Assembly: GCF_013266755.1 (NCBI RefSeq)
Contig: NZ_JABRWJ010000001.1
Span: forward strand, 310,001 to 374,000
DNA: 64,000 bases
Origin: Pseudaquabacterium terrae
Lineage (GTDB): Bacteria > Pseudomonadota > Gammaproteobacteria > Burkholderiales > Burkholderiaceae_C
Reading direction: 5' to 3'
Positions 1-7,914 of the stretch are shown one piece after another. The translations under genes and the position numbers were made by a program. Within the stretch, counting starts at the first letter, position 1; each line of letters opens with the position of its first letter. The notes under the pieces are model-generated. The model was not told the DNA's origin, did no database searches, and was given only the letters and a program-made list of their open reading frames with translations.

Positions 1-695
1 TCCTGCACGAAGGCCTCGGTTCGCTGTCGATGTGGAAGGACTTTCCGCAGCAGCTGGTCGACGCGCTCGGCTGGCGCGGGCTGGTGTATTCGCGCCCCGG
101 CTACGGCCGCTCGACACCGCGCGACGCCGAGGAAGCCTGGCAGCTCGACTTCATGCACCGCCAGGCGCACGAGGTGCTGCCGGCGCTGCTTCGCGCGCTC
201 GGCATCGTTGCCGATCAGACGCCGCCCTGGCTCTTCGGCCACAGCGACGGGGGCTCGATCGCGCTGCTGTACGCGGCGCGCTTCCACCGCCAGACCGCCG
301 GGCTGGTGGTGCTGGCGCCGCACATCCTGGTCGAGGACATGGGCCTGCGCAGCATCGAGGCCACGCGCCAGGCCTACCTCGACACCGATCTGCGCGACAA
401 GCTGGCGCGCCATCACGACGATCCCGACTCGGCGTTCTGGGGCTGGAACCGCATCTGGCTGCACCCGCCGTTCCGCGAATGGTCGATCGAAGGCGAGATC
501 GGCGCGATCGAGTGCCCCGTGCTCGCGGTGCAGGGGCTGGACGACCAGTACGGCACGCTGGAACAGATCCGCGGCATCGCCCGCCGCGTGCCGCAGACGC
601 GCCTGCTGGAGCTGGCCGACTGCGGCCACTCGCCGCATCGGGACCAACCCGAGGCGCTCATCGCGGCAGTTGGCAGCTTCGCAAAATTACTTTAG
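1..695 (+). CDS. alpha/beta hydrolase, 5'-partial
   Basis: The frame is open from the left edge (reading L-H-E-G-L-G-S before the first internal ATG at 30), so the true start lies outside the window; about 230 residues are visible. The LHEGLGS segment fits the oxyanion-hole loop of alpha/beta hydrolases, GHSDGGS is the nucleophile elbow with Ser, QGLDDQYG carries the acid, and DCGHSPHRDQP the catalytic His, so a full Ser-Asp-His triad is seen. Substrate cannot be read from sequence. It ends 41 bases before the binding protein of an aromatic-type ABC transporter and probably belongs to the same transcription unit, so an ester or thioester of an aromatic acid is a reasonable guess, no more. Confidence 0.85.
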   Translation, partial: LHEGLGSLSMWKDFPQQLVDALGWRGLVYSRPGYGRSTPRDAEEAWQLDFMHRQAHEVLPALLRALGIVADQTPPWLFGHSDGGSIALLYAARFHRQTAGLVVLAPHILVEDMGLRSIEATRQAYLDTDLRDKLARHHDDPDSAFWGWNRIWLHPPFREWSIEGEIGAIECPVLAVQGLDDQYGTLEQIRGIARRVPQTRLLELADCGHSPHRDQPEALIAAVGSFAKLL

Positions 696-736
696 AGTTA
701 AAGCATTCGGCGCTTGGTACCGAGATGGAGACCTCG

Positions 737-1912
737 ATGAAATTGCGTGTCCTGACCCTGACGGCGTCGATCGCCGCCGCCCTTGCGATGTCTGCCGGCC
801 CAGCGTCGGCGCAGCCCGCCGCACCGAAGCTGAAGGTCGGCCTGATGCTGCCCTACACCGGCACCTTCGCCGCGCTCGGCACAGCGATCGAGAACGGCTT
901 CCGCCTCTATGTCGCCGAGCAGGGCGGCAAGCTCGGCGGGCGCGAGATCGAGGTCTTCAAGGTCGACGACGAGTCCGATCCGTCGAAGGCCACCGACAAC
1001 GTCAACAAACTGATCAAGCGCGACCAGGTCGACGTGCTCGTCGGCACGGTGCACTCCGGCGTCGCGATGGCGATGGCCAAGGCGGCCAAGGAGACCGGCA
1101 CGCTGCTGATCGTGCCCAACGCCGGCGCCGATGCGGTGACCGGCCCGATGTGCGCGCCGAACATCTTCCGCAGCTCGTTCTCCAACTGGCAGCCGGGGTA
1201 TGCGATGGGTGAAGTGGTGGCCAAGAAGGGCCACAAGAACGTCGTCACGATCACCTGGAAATACGCCGCCGGCGATGAATCGGTCAAGGGCTTCAAGGAA
1301 GCGCTCGAGAAGGGCGGCGGCAAGGTGACCAAGGAGCTGAGCCTGCCGTTCCCGAACGTCGAGTTCCAGGCGCTGCTGACCGAGATCGCCGCGGCGAAAC
1401 CCGATGCCGTCTACACCTTCTTCGCCGGCGGCGGCGCGGTCAAGTTCGTCAAGGACTACGCGGCCGCGGGGCTGAAGGGCAAGATCCCGCTGTATGGCGC
1501 CGGCTTCCTGACCGACGGCACCCTCGAAGCGCAGGGCGCCGACGCGGCCGACCTGCTGACCACGCTGCACTATGCCGACAGCCTCGGGCTGCCGCGCGAC
1601 AACGCCTTCCGCCTGTCGTATGCCAAGGCCTACAAGCTGCAGCCCGACGTCTATGCGGTGCAGGGCTACGACGCGGCGCAGATGCTGGGCATCGGCCTGG
1701 CAGCCGTGAAGGGTGACGCGACGAAGAAGGACGGCTTCGCCGACGCGCTGCGCAAGGCCAAGATCGACAGCCCGCGCGGCCCGTTCACCTTGTCGAAGGC
1801 GCACAACCCGGTGCAGGACATCTACCTGCGCCAGGTCAGCGGCAAGGAGAACAAGTCGATCGGCGTCGCGAGCAAGGCGCTCGCCGACCCGGGTCGTGGC
1901 TGCAGGATGTAG
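737..1912 (+). CDS. ABC transporter periplasmic binding protein (Liv/aromatic type)
   Basis: A 391-residue type I periplasmic binding protein. The start at 737 is chosen because GGAG at 727-730 sits six bases upstream and the product then opens with a clean Sec signal peptide (MKLRVLTLTASIAAALAMS, cleavage after ASA). The mature part begins LKVGLMLPYTGTFAALG, the classic opening of the branched-chain amino acid/amide binding family, followed by the NVNKLIKRDQVDVLVG region. In Burkholderiales such proteins beside feruloyl-CoA synthetase bind aromatic carboxylates rather than leucine; that is inferred from context. It heads the permease/ATPase genes that follow on the same strand. Confidence 0.93.
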   Translation: MKLRVLTLTASIAAALAMSAGPASAQPAAPKLKVGLMLPYTGTFAALGTAIENGFRLYVAEQGGKLGGREIEVFKVDDESDPSKATDNVNKLIKRDQVDVLVGTVHSGVAMAMAKAAKETGTLLIVPNAGADAVTGPMCAPNIFRSSFSNWQPGYAMGEVVAKKGHKNVVTITWKYAAGDESVKGFKEALEKGGGKVTKELSLPFPNVEFQALLTEIAAAKPDAVYTFFAGGGAVKFVKDYAAAGLKGKIPLYGAGFLTDGTLEAQGADAADLLTTLHYADSLGLPRDNAFRLSYAKAYKLQPDVYAVQGYDAAQMLGIGLAAVKGDATKKDGFADALRKAKIDSPRGPFTLSKAHNPVQDIYLRQVSGKENKSIGVASKALADPGRGCRM

Positions 1913-1994
1913 CCCACCCCCGCTCAAGCCGCACGCGTCACTCTCGAACTGACGGCCGCGCCCCGCGCCGGCCGCCGTGGGAAAGCTTTGCCCG

Positions 1995-2876
1995 ATGGAC
2001 CTCGCCACCTTCCTGATCCAGTGCCTCAATGCACTGCAGTACGGCCTGCTGCTGTTCCTGGTCGCCTCGGGACTGACGCTCATATTCGGCATCATGGGCG
2101 TGATCAACCTGGCGCACGGCAGCTTCTACATGATCGGCGCGTACATGGCGTACGCGCTGGCGCCGATCGTCGGCTCGACCTTCGGCGGCGGCTTCTTCGC
2201 GACGCTGGCCGCCGGGCTGGTGCTGTCGGTGCTGCTGGGTTACGTGCTCGAGTGGGCGTTCTTCAGTTACCTGTACCAGCGTGAGCACCTGCAGCAGGTG
2301 CTGATGACCTACGGCCTGATCCTCGTCTTCGAGGAGCTGCGCAGCCTGCTCGTCGGTGACGACGTGCACGGCGTGCAGCCGCCGCCGCTGCTGGCCGGCA
2401 GCGTGCCGCTGGGCGAGCTGATGAGCTACCCGGTCTACCGGCTCTTCGTCTCGGTGATGTGCCTGGTGCTCGCGCTCGGCATGTACCTGGTGCTCGGCCG
2501 CACGCGGCTGGGCATGATGATCCGCGCCGGCGCGACGAACCGCGAGATGGTGCAGTCGCTCGGCATCGACATCCAGTTCCTGTACCGCGTCGTCTTCGCC
2601 GCCGGCGTCGCGATCGCCGTGCTCGCCGGCATGCTGGCCGCGCCGGTGTCGTCGGTGTATCCCGGCATGGGCAACAGCGTACTGATCGTCTGCTTCGTCG
2701 TCGTCGTGATCGGCGGCATCGGCTCGATCCGCGGCGCGCTGCTCGCAGCCCTCTTGATCGGCATCGTCGACACCTTCGGCAAGGTCTTCCTGCCGCAAGC
2801 CGCCGGCGTGCTGGTCTATGTGCTGATGGCGCTGATCCTGCTGTGGAAACCGCAGGGACTGTTCAAGGCGGCCTAA
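1995..2876 (+). CDS. livH: ABC transporter permease, LivH family
   Basis: Inner-membrane permease of 293 residues with about eight hydrophobic segments. The motif GIMGVINLAHGSFYMIGAY near residue 30 is the LivH signature, and GGIGSIRGALLAALLIG near the C-terminus is the conserved EAA-like coupling region. An in-frame GTG at 1977 would add six residues; ATG 1995 gives the usual MDLATFLIQ start. It lies 82 bases after the binding-protein gene and three bases before livM, forming one operon for uptake of a branched-chain or aromatic carboxylate. Confidence 0.95.
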   Translation: MDLATFLIQCLNALQYGLLLFLVASGLTLIFGIMGVINLAHGSFYMIGAYMAYALAPIVGSTFGGGFFATLAAGLVLSVLLGYVLEWAFFSYLYQREHLQQVLMTYGLILVFEELRSLLVGDDVHGVQPPPLLAGSVPLGELMSYPVYRLFVSVMCLVLALGMYLVLGRTRLGMMIRAGATNREMVQSLGIDIQFLYRVVFAAGVAIAVLAGMLAAPVSSVYPGMGNSVLIVCFVVVVIGGIGSIRGALLAALLIGIVDTFGKVFLPQAAGVLVYVLMALILLWKPQGLFKAA

Positions 2877-2879
2877 CTC

Positions 2880-3899
2880 ATGAAGACGATGGACATCGAA
2901 GAACGGGGCAAGCTGCTCTTCACCGGCGCCGTGTTCGCGGCGCTCGCCGCGTGGCCGGCCTTCTCGGGCGCCTACGGGCTCGACCTGGTCGGCAAGATCA
3001 TGGTCTACGCGATCTTCGCGCTGAGCCTCGAATTGCTGGTCGGCACCACCGGCCTGGTCTGCTTCGGCCAGGCGGCCTTCTTCGGCATCGGCGCCTATGC
3101 GGTGCCGCTGCTCGCGCCGGGCGTCGAGCCCGCGTCGATCGCCTGGCTGCTGCCGGCCGCAGTGATCGCGGCGGGGCTGTACGCGCTGGTCGTTGGCGCG
3201 CTGTCGCTGCGCACGCAGGGCGCCTACTTCATCATGGTCACGCTGGCCTTCGCGCAGATGGCGTACTACGTCGTGCACGACACGCCGCTGGGCGGCGGCA
3301 CGGACGGCATCTACCTGAGCGCCAAACCGGCGCTCGGCGCGCTGATCGACCTCGACCGGCCGCTGGTGATGTACGGCTTCACGCTCGGCTGCCTGGTCGC
3401 CGTGTTCGTGCTGCTGGCGCTGGTCGGCCGTTCGCGTTTCGGCCGCGCACTTGCCGGCATCAAGGCCAACGAGCAGCGCATGCGCGCCACCGGCTTCTCG
3501 ACCTATCCGTACAAGCTCGCCGCCTTCACGCTGTCGGGCGGCATCGCCGGGCTGGCCGGCTTCCTGTTCGCGGTGAAGGACGGCTTCGTCAACCCGGAGC
3601 TGATGGGCTGGCACCTGAGCGGCGCGGTGCTGATCATGATCATCCTGGGCGGCCTGGGGCATCTGCGCGGCGCGCTGATCGGCGCGTTCGCGTTCGCGCT
3701 GCTGCAGGAGTTCTTCAAGTCCGAGGCGATCTTCGGCAACTTCGCGAAGCACTGGCACCTGGGCCTCGGGCTGACGATCATCGCCAGCGTCGCGCTGCTG
3801 CCGCGCGGCCTGGTGGGTTTGCCGGGGCAGTGGCGGGCGCGGCTGGTCGGTCGCAACGCTTCGCCGAATGTCATCGGTGCGGAGGTCCAAGATGCCTGA
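2880..3899 (+). CDS. livM: ABC transporter permease, LivM family
   Basis: Second permease, 339 residues. The segment ALSLELLVGTTGLVCFGQAAFFGIGAY is typical of LivM (written here only as the start ALSLELLVGTTG), and ILGGLGHLRGALIGAF is the cytoplasmic coupling loop. The start codon follows the livH stop by three bases and its own stop overlaps the livG start by eight bases, so translation of the transporter subunits is probably coupled. It should heterodimerise with the preceding permease in the inner membrane. Confidence 0.95.
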   Translation: MKTMDIEERGKLLFTGAVFAALAAWPAFSGAYGLDLVGKIMVYAIFALSLELLVGTTGLVCFGQAAFFGIGAYAVPLLAPGVEPASIAWLLPAAVIAAGLYALVVGALSLRTQGAYFIMVTLAFAQMAYYVVHDTPLGGGTDGIYLSAKPALGALIDLDRPLVMYGFTLGCLVAVFVLLALVGRSRFGRALAGIKANEQRMRATGFSTYPYKLAAFTLSGGIAGLAGFLFAVKDGFVNPELMGWHLSGAVLIMIILGGLGHLRGALIGAFAFALLQEFFKSEAIFGNFAKHWHLGLGLTIIASVALLPRGLVGLPGQWRARLVGRNASPNVIGAEVQDA

Positions 3900-4638
3900 C
3901 ATCCTTCTGCGCGCCCACGACCTGACGCGCCGCTGGGGCGGCCTCGTTGCCGTCGACCGCGTCTCGCTGGCGCTCGAACGCGGCAGCGTGCATGCGGTGA
4001 TCGGCACCAACGGCGCCGGCAAGTCGACGCTGATCAATCTGCTGTCGGGAGAGATCCCGCCCTCGGGCGGCCGCGTCGAGCTGCTCGGCGCCGACATCAC
4101 CGGCTGGCCGCAGCCCAGGCGCGCCCGCGCCGGCCTCGGCCGCAGCTACCAGCGCAATACGATCTATCCGGCCTTCAGCGTGTTCGAGAACTGCCGCCTC
4201 GCGGCGCAGGCGCGGCGCCAGAAGCCCTGGGCCTGGTGGCAGCCGGCGACCGGCTGCGATCAGACGCGCGCGGCAGCCGAATCATCGGCGCAGCGCGCGG
4301 GTCTGAACGGCTTGCTCGCCGCCCAAGCCGGCAGCTTGTCGCACGGCCAGAAGCGCCAGCTCGAGATCGCGATGTGCCTGGCCACCGGCCCCGAGGTGCT
4401 GCTGCTCGACGAGCCGCTCGCCGGCATGGGCGCCGAGGAGACGGAGCGCATGCTGGCGCTGCTCAACGAGCTGAAGGCGCATCACGCGATCCTGCTCGTC
4501 GAACACGACATGGACGCGGTCTTCCGCATCGCCGACCGCATCACCGTGATGGTCAACGGTGCGGTGATCTGCAGCGACACGCCGGCGGCAGTGCGCGCCG
4601 ACGCGCAGGTGCAGGCGGCCTACCTCGGCGGCCATTGA
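3892..4638 (+). CDS. livG: ABC transporter ATP-binding protein, LivG family
   Basis: A 248-residue ATPase. Walker A is GTNGAGKST, the signature is LSHGQKRQ (a relaxed form of LSGGQ), Walker B is LLLDEPLAG, and the H-loop lies in LLVEHDMD. An upstream ATG at 3868 is in frame, but 3892 is preferred: GGAGG at 3881-3885 is six bases upstream and the protein then starts MPDILLRAHDL as in relatives. It overlaps livM by eight bases. It works with LivF at the cytoplasmic face of the LivHM permease. Confidence 0.94.
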   Translation: MPDILLRAHDLTRRWGGLVAVDRVSLALERGSVHAVIGTNGAGKSTLINLLSGEIPPSGGRVELLGADITGWPQPRRARAGLGRSYQRNTIYPAFSVFENCRLAAQARRQKPWAWWQPATGCDQTRAAAESSAQRAGLNGLLAAQAGSLSHGQKRQLEIAMCLATGPEVLLLDEPLAGMGAEETERMLALLNELKAHHAILLVEHDMDAVFRIADRITVMVNGAVICSDTPAAVRADAQVQAAYLGGH

Positions 4639-4653
4639 CTCACAGGTTCCAGC

Positions 4654-5403
4654 ATGACCGACTCGATCATCGACGCGCGCGGGCTGCATGCCTGGTACGG
4701 CTCCAGCCACGTGCTGCACGGCATCGATCTGCAGATCGGCCGCGGCGAGACGCTCGGCCTGCTCGGCCGCAACGGCATGGGCAAGAGCACCTTGATCCGC
4801 ACGCTGCTCGGCCACGTGACGCAGCGCGAAGGGCGCATCACGCTGTTCGGGCATGACGCGTCGAATGCGAAGCCGCACGAGGTGGCGCGACAGGGCATCG
4901 CCTATGTGCCGGAAGGCCGCGGCATCTTCCCGAACCTGACGGTGCGCGAGAACCTGGTGATGGCCGCGCGAGCACCCGGCAAGGGCGGCGCACCGCGCGC
5001 TTTCACCAGCAGTGGCACGCACCCGGGCGACGCGTGGACGCTCGGTCGGGTGTTGACGACCTTCCCGCGCCTGCAGGAACGCCTGAACCACCTCGGCGGC
5101 CAGCTCTCCGGCGGCGAGCAGCAGATGCTGTCGATCGGCCGCGCGCTGATGACGCACCCGTCGCTGGTGATCCTCGACGAGGCGACCGAAGGCCTGGCGC
5201 CGCTGATCGTCGCCGAGATCTGGCGCGTGATCGGCGAGATCCGCGCCAGCGGGATCGCCACGCTGATCGTCGACCGCGACTACCGCAAGGTGCTGGCGCG
5301 CTGCGATCGTGCCTTGGTGCTGCAGAAGGGGCGTGTCATGCTGCAAGGCACGGCCGCCGAGGTCAACAATCATCCGGCCCTGGCCGGCTGCCTGGGCGTG
5401 TGA
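4654..5403 (+). CDS. livF: ABC transporter ATP-binding protein, LivF family
   Basis: A 249-residue ATPase with Walker A GRNGMGKST, signature LSGGEQQML and Walker B LVILDEATEG. The segment IAYVPEGRGIFPNLTVRENL is diagnostic for LivF. Where most LivF proteins have a VEQN H-loop this one reads IVDRDYRK, a modest deviation. An insertion of about 20 residues, rich in Gly/Ala/Ser, follows MAARAPG. Fifteen bases separate it from livG and 25 bases separate its stop from the feruloyl-CoA synthetase start, so all are probably cotranscribed. Confidence 0.94.
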   Translation: MTDSIIDARGLHAWYGSSHVLHGIDLQIGRGETLGLLGRNGMGKSTLIRTLLGHVTQREGRITLFGHDASNAKPHEVARQGIAYVPEGRGIFPNLTVRENLVMAARAPGKGGAPRAFTSSGTHPGDAWTLGRVLTTFPRLQERLNHLGGQLSGGEQQMLSIGRALMTHPSLVILDEATEGLAPLIVAEIWRVIGEIRASGIATLIVDRDYRKVLARCDRALVLQKGRVMLQGTAAEVNNHPALAGCLGV

Positions 5404-5428
5404 ACCCCGGTTCGATCGCGAGGACACC

Positions 5429-7228
5429 ATGGCCGACTTCTTCGACGACCCCGAACAACTCGCGCCGCCGCGCACGCTGTGCACCCGCCGCCCCGACGGC
5501 AGCCTGCTGCTGCGCTCGCCCGAGCCGCTGGGGCACTACGCGCGCTGCATCGGCGAGTGGCTCGAACGCTGGGCGCATGAAACGCCCGACGCGCTGGCAC
5601 TGGCCGAGCGCGATGCATCAGGCGACTGGCGGCGCCTGAGCTATCGCGAGCTGCGCCGCGATGTCGGTGCGCTCGCGCAAGCGCTGCTCGACATGAAGCT
5701 GCCGCCGGGCCAGCCGGTGGTCGTGCTGTCGGACAACGCCGTCGACCATGCGTTGCTGATGCTCGCGGGGATGCACGTCGGCCGGCCGGTGTGCACGGTG
5801 TCGAGCGCGTATTCGCGCTTGACGAAAGACCACACGAAGCTGCGCGGCATCCTGCAGGCGCTGCAGCCGGGGCTGATCTACGCCGCCGACCAGGCGGTGT
5901 ATGGCGCGGCGATCGCGGCCTGCGATGTGAATGCGCCGGTGGTCTACAGCCGGGGCGCCGAGAACGTGAATGGCGCGGTGGACTTCAATGCACTGCTGAA
6001 GACGGCCGAAACGCCGGCGGTGATGAAAGCCTTCGCAGCGATCCAGCCCGACGACCATGCGAAATACCTGCTGACCTCCGGCTCGACCGGACAGCCCAAG
6101 GTGGTCATCAACACCCATCGCATGCTGTGCGCCAACCAGCAAATGATCAGCCAGGTCTGGCGCTTCCTGCAGCACACCAAGCCCGTGCTGCTGGACTGGC
6201 TGCCGTGGAGCCACACCTTCGGCGCCAACCACAACTTCAACCTCGTGCTGTGCCACGGCGGCGCGCTGTACGTCGACGAAGGCCGGCCCGCGCCCGGGCT
6301 GATCGAAAAGACCGTGCGCAACCTGCGCGACGTGAAGCCGACGCTGCACTTCAACGTGCCGCGCGGCCTGGACATGCTGCTGCCGACCTTCGAGGCCGAT
6401 CATGAGCTGGCGCGTGACGCGATGTCGCGCCTTCAGCTCATCTTCTACGCCGGCGCCGCGCTGCCGCCGGCGAGCTGGCAGCGGCTCGAAGCGATAGCGT
6501 CCAAAGTACGCGAGCAGCCGCTGTGGCTGACGACGTCGTGGGGCTCGACCGAAACGTCGCCGGCCGCCACCAGCGCGCATTGGAAACTCGAGGGCGCCGG
6601 CAACATCGGCGCGCCGCTGCCGGGCATCGACCTGAAGCTGGTACCGAACGGCGAAAAGCTCGAGATCCGCGTGCGCGGCGTATCCGTCTTCCCCGGCTAC
6701 CGCAATGCCCCCGAGCTCACCGCCGCCGCCTTCGACGACGAGGGCTTCTACTGCATCGGCGATGCCGGCTATCTCGCCGATCCCGAGCGGCCCGAACGCG
6801 GCGTGATGTTCAACGGCCGCGTCGCCGAGGACTTCAAGCTCGGCAGCGGCACCTGGGTCTCGGTCGGCACCTTGCGGATCAAGCTGGTCTCCGCCTTCGC
6901 GCCGTATGCGCAGGACGTCGTGCTGACCGGGCACGGCGGCGACGAGCTCGGCGCCTTGATCTTCCCGAGCCCGGCCGCCGCTTCCGCCTCGCCCGAGACC
7001 GTCGCCGCTGCCCTCCGCATGGCGCTGCAGCGGCTGCGCGCGGAGGGCGGCGGTTCGTCGCAATGCCCGGCACGCGTGCTGCTGCTGACCGAGCCGCCGA
7101 GCGCCGATGCCGGCGAGATCACCGACAAGGGCTACGTCAACCAGCGTGCGGTGCTGGCGCGGCGCGCGGCCGATGTCGCTGCGCTGCATGCCAGCCCGGA
7201 CGATGCGCGGGTGATTCGCGCCGACTGA
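5429..7228 (+). CDS. fcs: feruloyl-CoA synthetase (AMP-forming)
   Basis: A 599-residue adenylate-forming enzyme predicted to activate ferulate or p-coumarate to its CoA thioester in the cytoplasm. The ATP-binding P-loop is LLTSGSTGQPKVV, the A5 motif appears as SWGSTETSPA, and the C-terminal GRVAEDFKL...GTWVSVG region is characteristic of feruloyl-CoA synthetases rather than fatty acyl ligases. ATG 5429 gives MADFFDDP; the open frame continues upstream into livF and is not coding there. It is the last gene of the transporter operon, so uptake and CoA activation of one aromatic acid are likely linked. The hydratase/aldolase and vanillin dehydrogenase expected for the next steps are not in the window. 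Confidence 0.88.
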   Translation: MADFFDDPEQLAPPRTLCTRRPDGSLLLRSPEPLGHYARCIGEWLERWAHETPDALALAERDASGDWRRLSYRELRRDVGALAQALLDMKLPPGQPVVVLSDNAVDHALLMLAGMHVGRPVCTVSSAYSRLTKDHTKLRGILQALQPGLIYAADQAVYGAAIAACDVNAPVVYSRGAENVNGAVDFNALLKTAETPAVMKAFAAIQPDDHAKYLLTSGSTGQPKVVINTHRMLCANQQMISQVWRFLQHTKPVLLDWLPWSHTFGANHNFNLVLCHGGALYVDEGRPAPGLIEKTVRNLRDVKPTLHFNVPRGLDMLLPTFEADHELARDAMSRLQLIFYAGAALPPASWQRLEAIASKVREQPLWLTTSWGSTETSPAATSAHWKLEGAGNIGAPLPGIDLKLVPNGEKLEIRVRGVSVFPGYRNAPELTAAAFDDEGFYCIGDAGYLADPERPERGVMFNGRVAEDFKLGSGTWVSVGTLRIKLVSAFAPYAQDVVLTGHGGDELGALIFPSPAAASASPETVAAALRMALQRLRAEGGGSSQCPARVLLLTEPPSADAGEITDKGYVNQRAVLARRAADVAALHASPDDARVIRAD

Positions 7229-7435
7229 ACGCCGCGCGTCGCTCCCATTGCGCGCATCGCCCCCATTGCGGTCCGCGCGCCCGAGGACTATCGTTGCCGC
7301 CACATGGCGCGCTCCCATCGCTGGAACGCGCCATGCGGTGGCGCCCCCTGCGCCGCGGCAGCCCCCTCGGGACACGGTGCCCGGAGCGCAACGGTCGAGG
7401 TCAGGACAACCCGTCGGGTTGGAAAGGAGCATCGA

Positions 7436-7840
7436 ATGCTGGGCGAACGCATAGGCGAAGACATCGGGAAGATCACGTCGCAGCGCGTGCTGCCGTCCGA
7501 AGGCGGCGCGCCGCGGATCGAGACCTCCTTCCAGGCCGCTGGCGCGATCTATGGCGTCAAGGCGACCGACCTCGGCACCTACGTGGCCTGCGTGCGGCCC
7601 GACGGCAGCCTCTACGGCGAAGGCCAGGGCCTGCTGATGGGCCAGGCCGGCGAAACCGCCACCTGGAAGGGCGGTGGCGTCGGTACGATGAAGAAGGACG
7701 GCGCGATCAGCTACCGCGGCGCGGTGTACTACCAGTCGGCCTCGCCGGCATGGCAGAAGCTGAACTCGATCGCCGGCGTCTTCGAGTTCGAGATCGACCC
7801 GCAGGGCAATACGAAGGGTCAGCTCTGGGAATGGAAGTGA
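7436..7840 (+). CDS. conserved hypothetical protein, 134 aa
   Basis: I do not recognise a domain. ATG 7436 is preceded by AAAGGAGC with good spacing, which decides the start over an in-frame ATG at 7304. The 134-residue product has no signal peptide or membrane segment and is Gly-rich with alternating hydrophobic residues, suggesting a beta-barrel or beta-sandwich (for example YGVKATDLGTYVACVRPDG and ISYRGAVYYQSA). It stands alone between the feruloyl-CoA synthetase operon and a ribonuclease gene; 207 bases upstream contain no gene. Confidence 0.75.
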   Translation: MLGERIGEDIGKITSQRVLPSEGGAPRIETSFQAAGAIYGVKATDLGTYVACVRPDGSLYGEGQGLLMGQAGETATWKGGGVGTMKKDGAISYRGAVYYQSASPAWQKLNSIAGVFEFEIDPQGNTKGQLWEWK

Positions 7841-7842
7841 CT

Positions 7843-7871
7843 GAGCCCCGCGCGGCCGCCCGGAGGGGCTC
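7843..7871 (+). terminator. GC-rich hairpin after the 134-aa gene
   Basis: GAGCCCC (7843-7849) is perfectly complementary to GGGGCTC (7865-7871) across a 15-base loop, beginning two bases after the preceding stop codon. There is no T-tract, so this is at best a weak or Rho-assisted terminator; a second small hairpin (GGCC-GGA-GGCC) follows near 7891. Confidence 0.35.
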
Positions 7872-7914
7872 GCTCCCGCTCGGCGGGACCGGCCGGAGGC
7901 CGTAGGGTGCCCCA

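Noticed and set aside
1938-4100. Very long open frame on the minus strand opposite livH/livM
   Set aside because: The product is a low-complexity, Arg/Gln/Asp/Ala-rich string typical of antisense frames in GC-rich genes; the plus strand encodes clear LivH and LivM.
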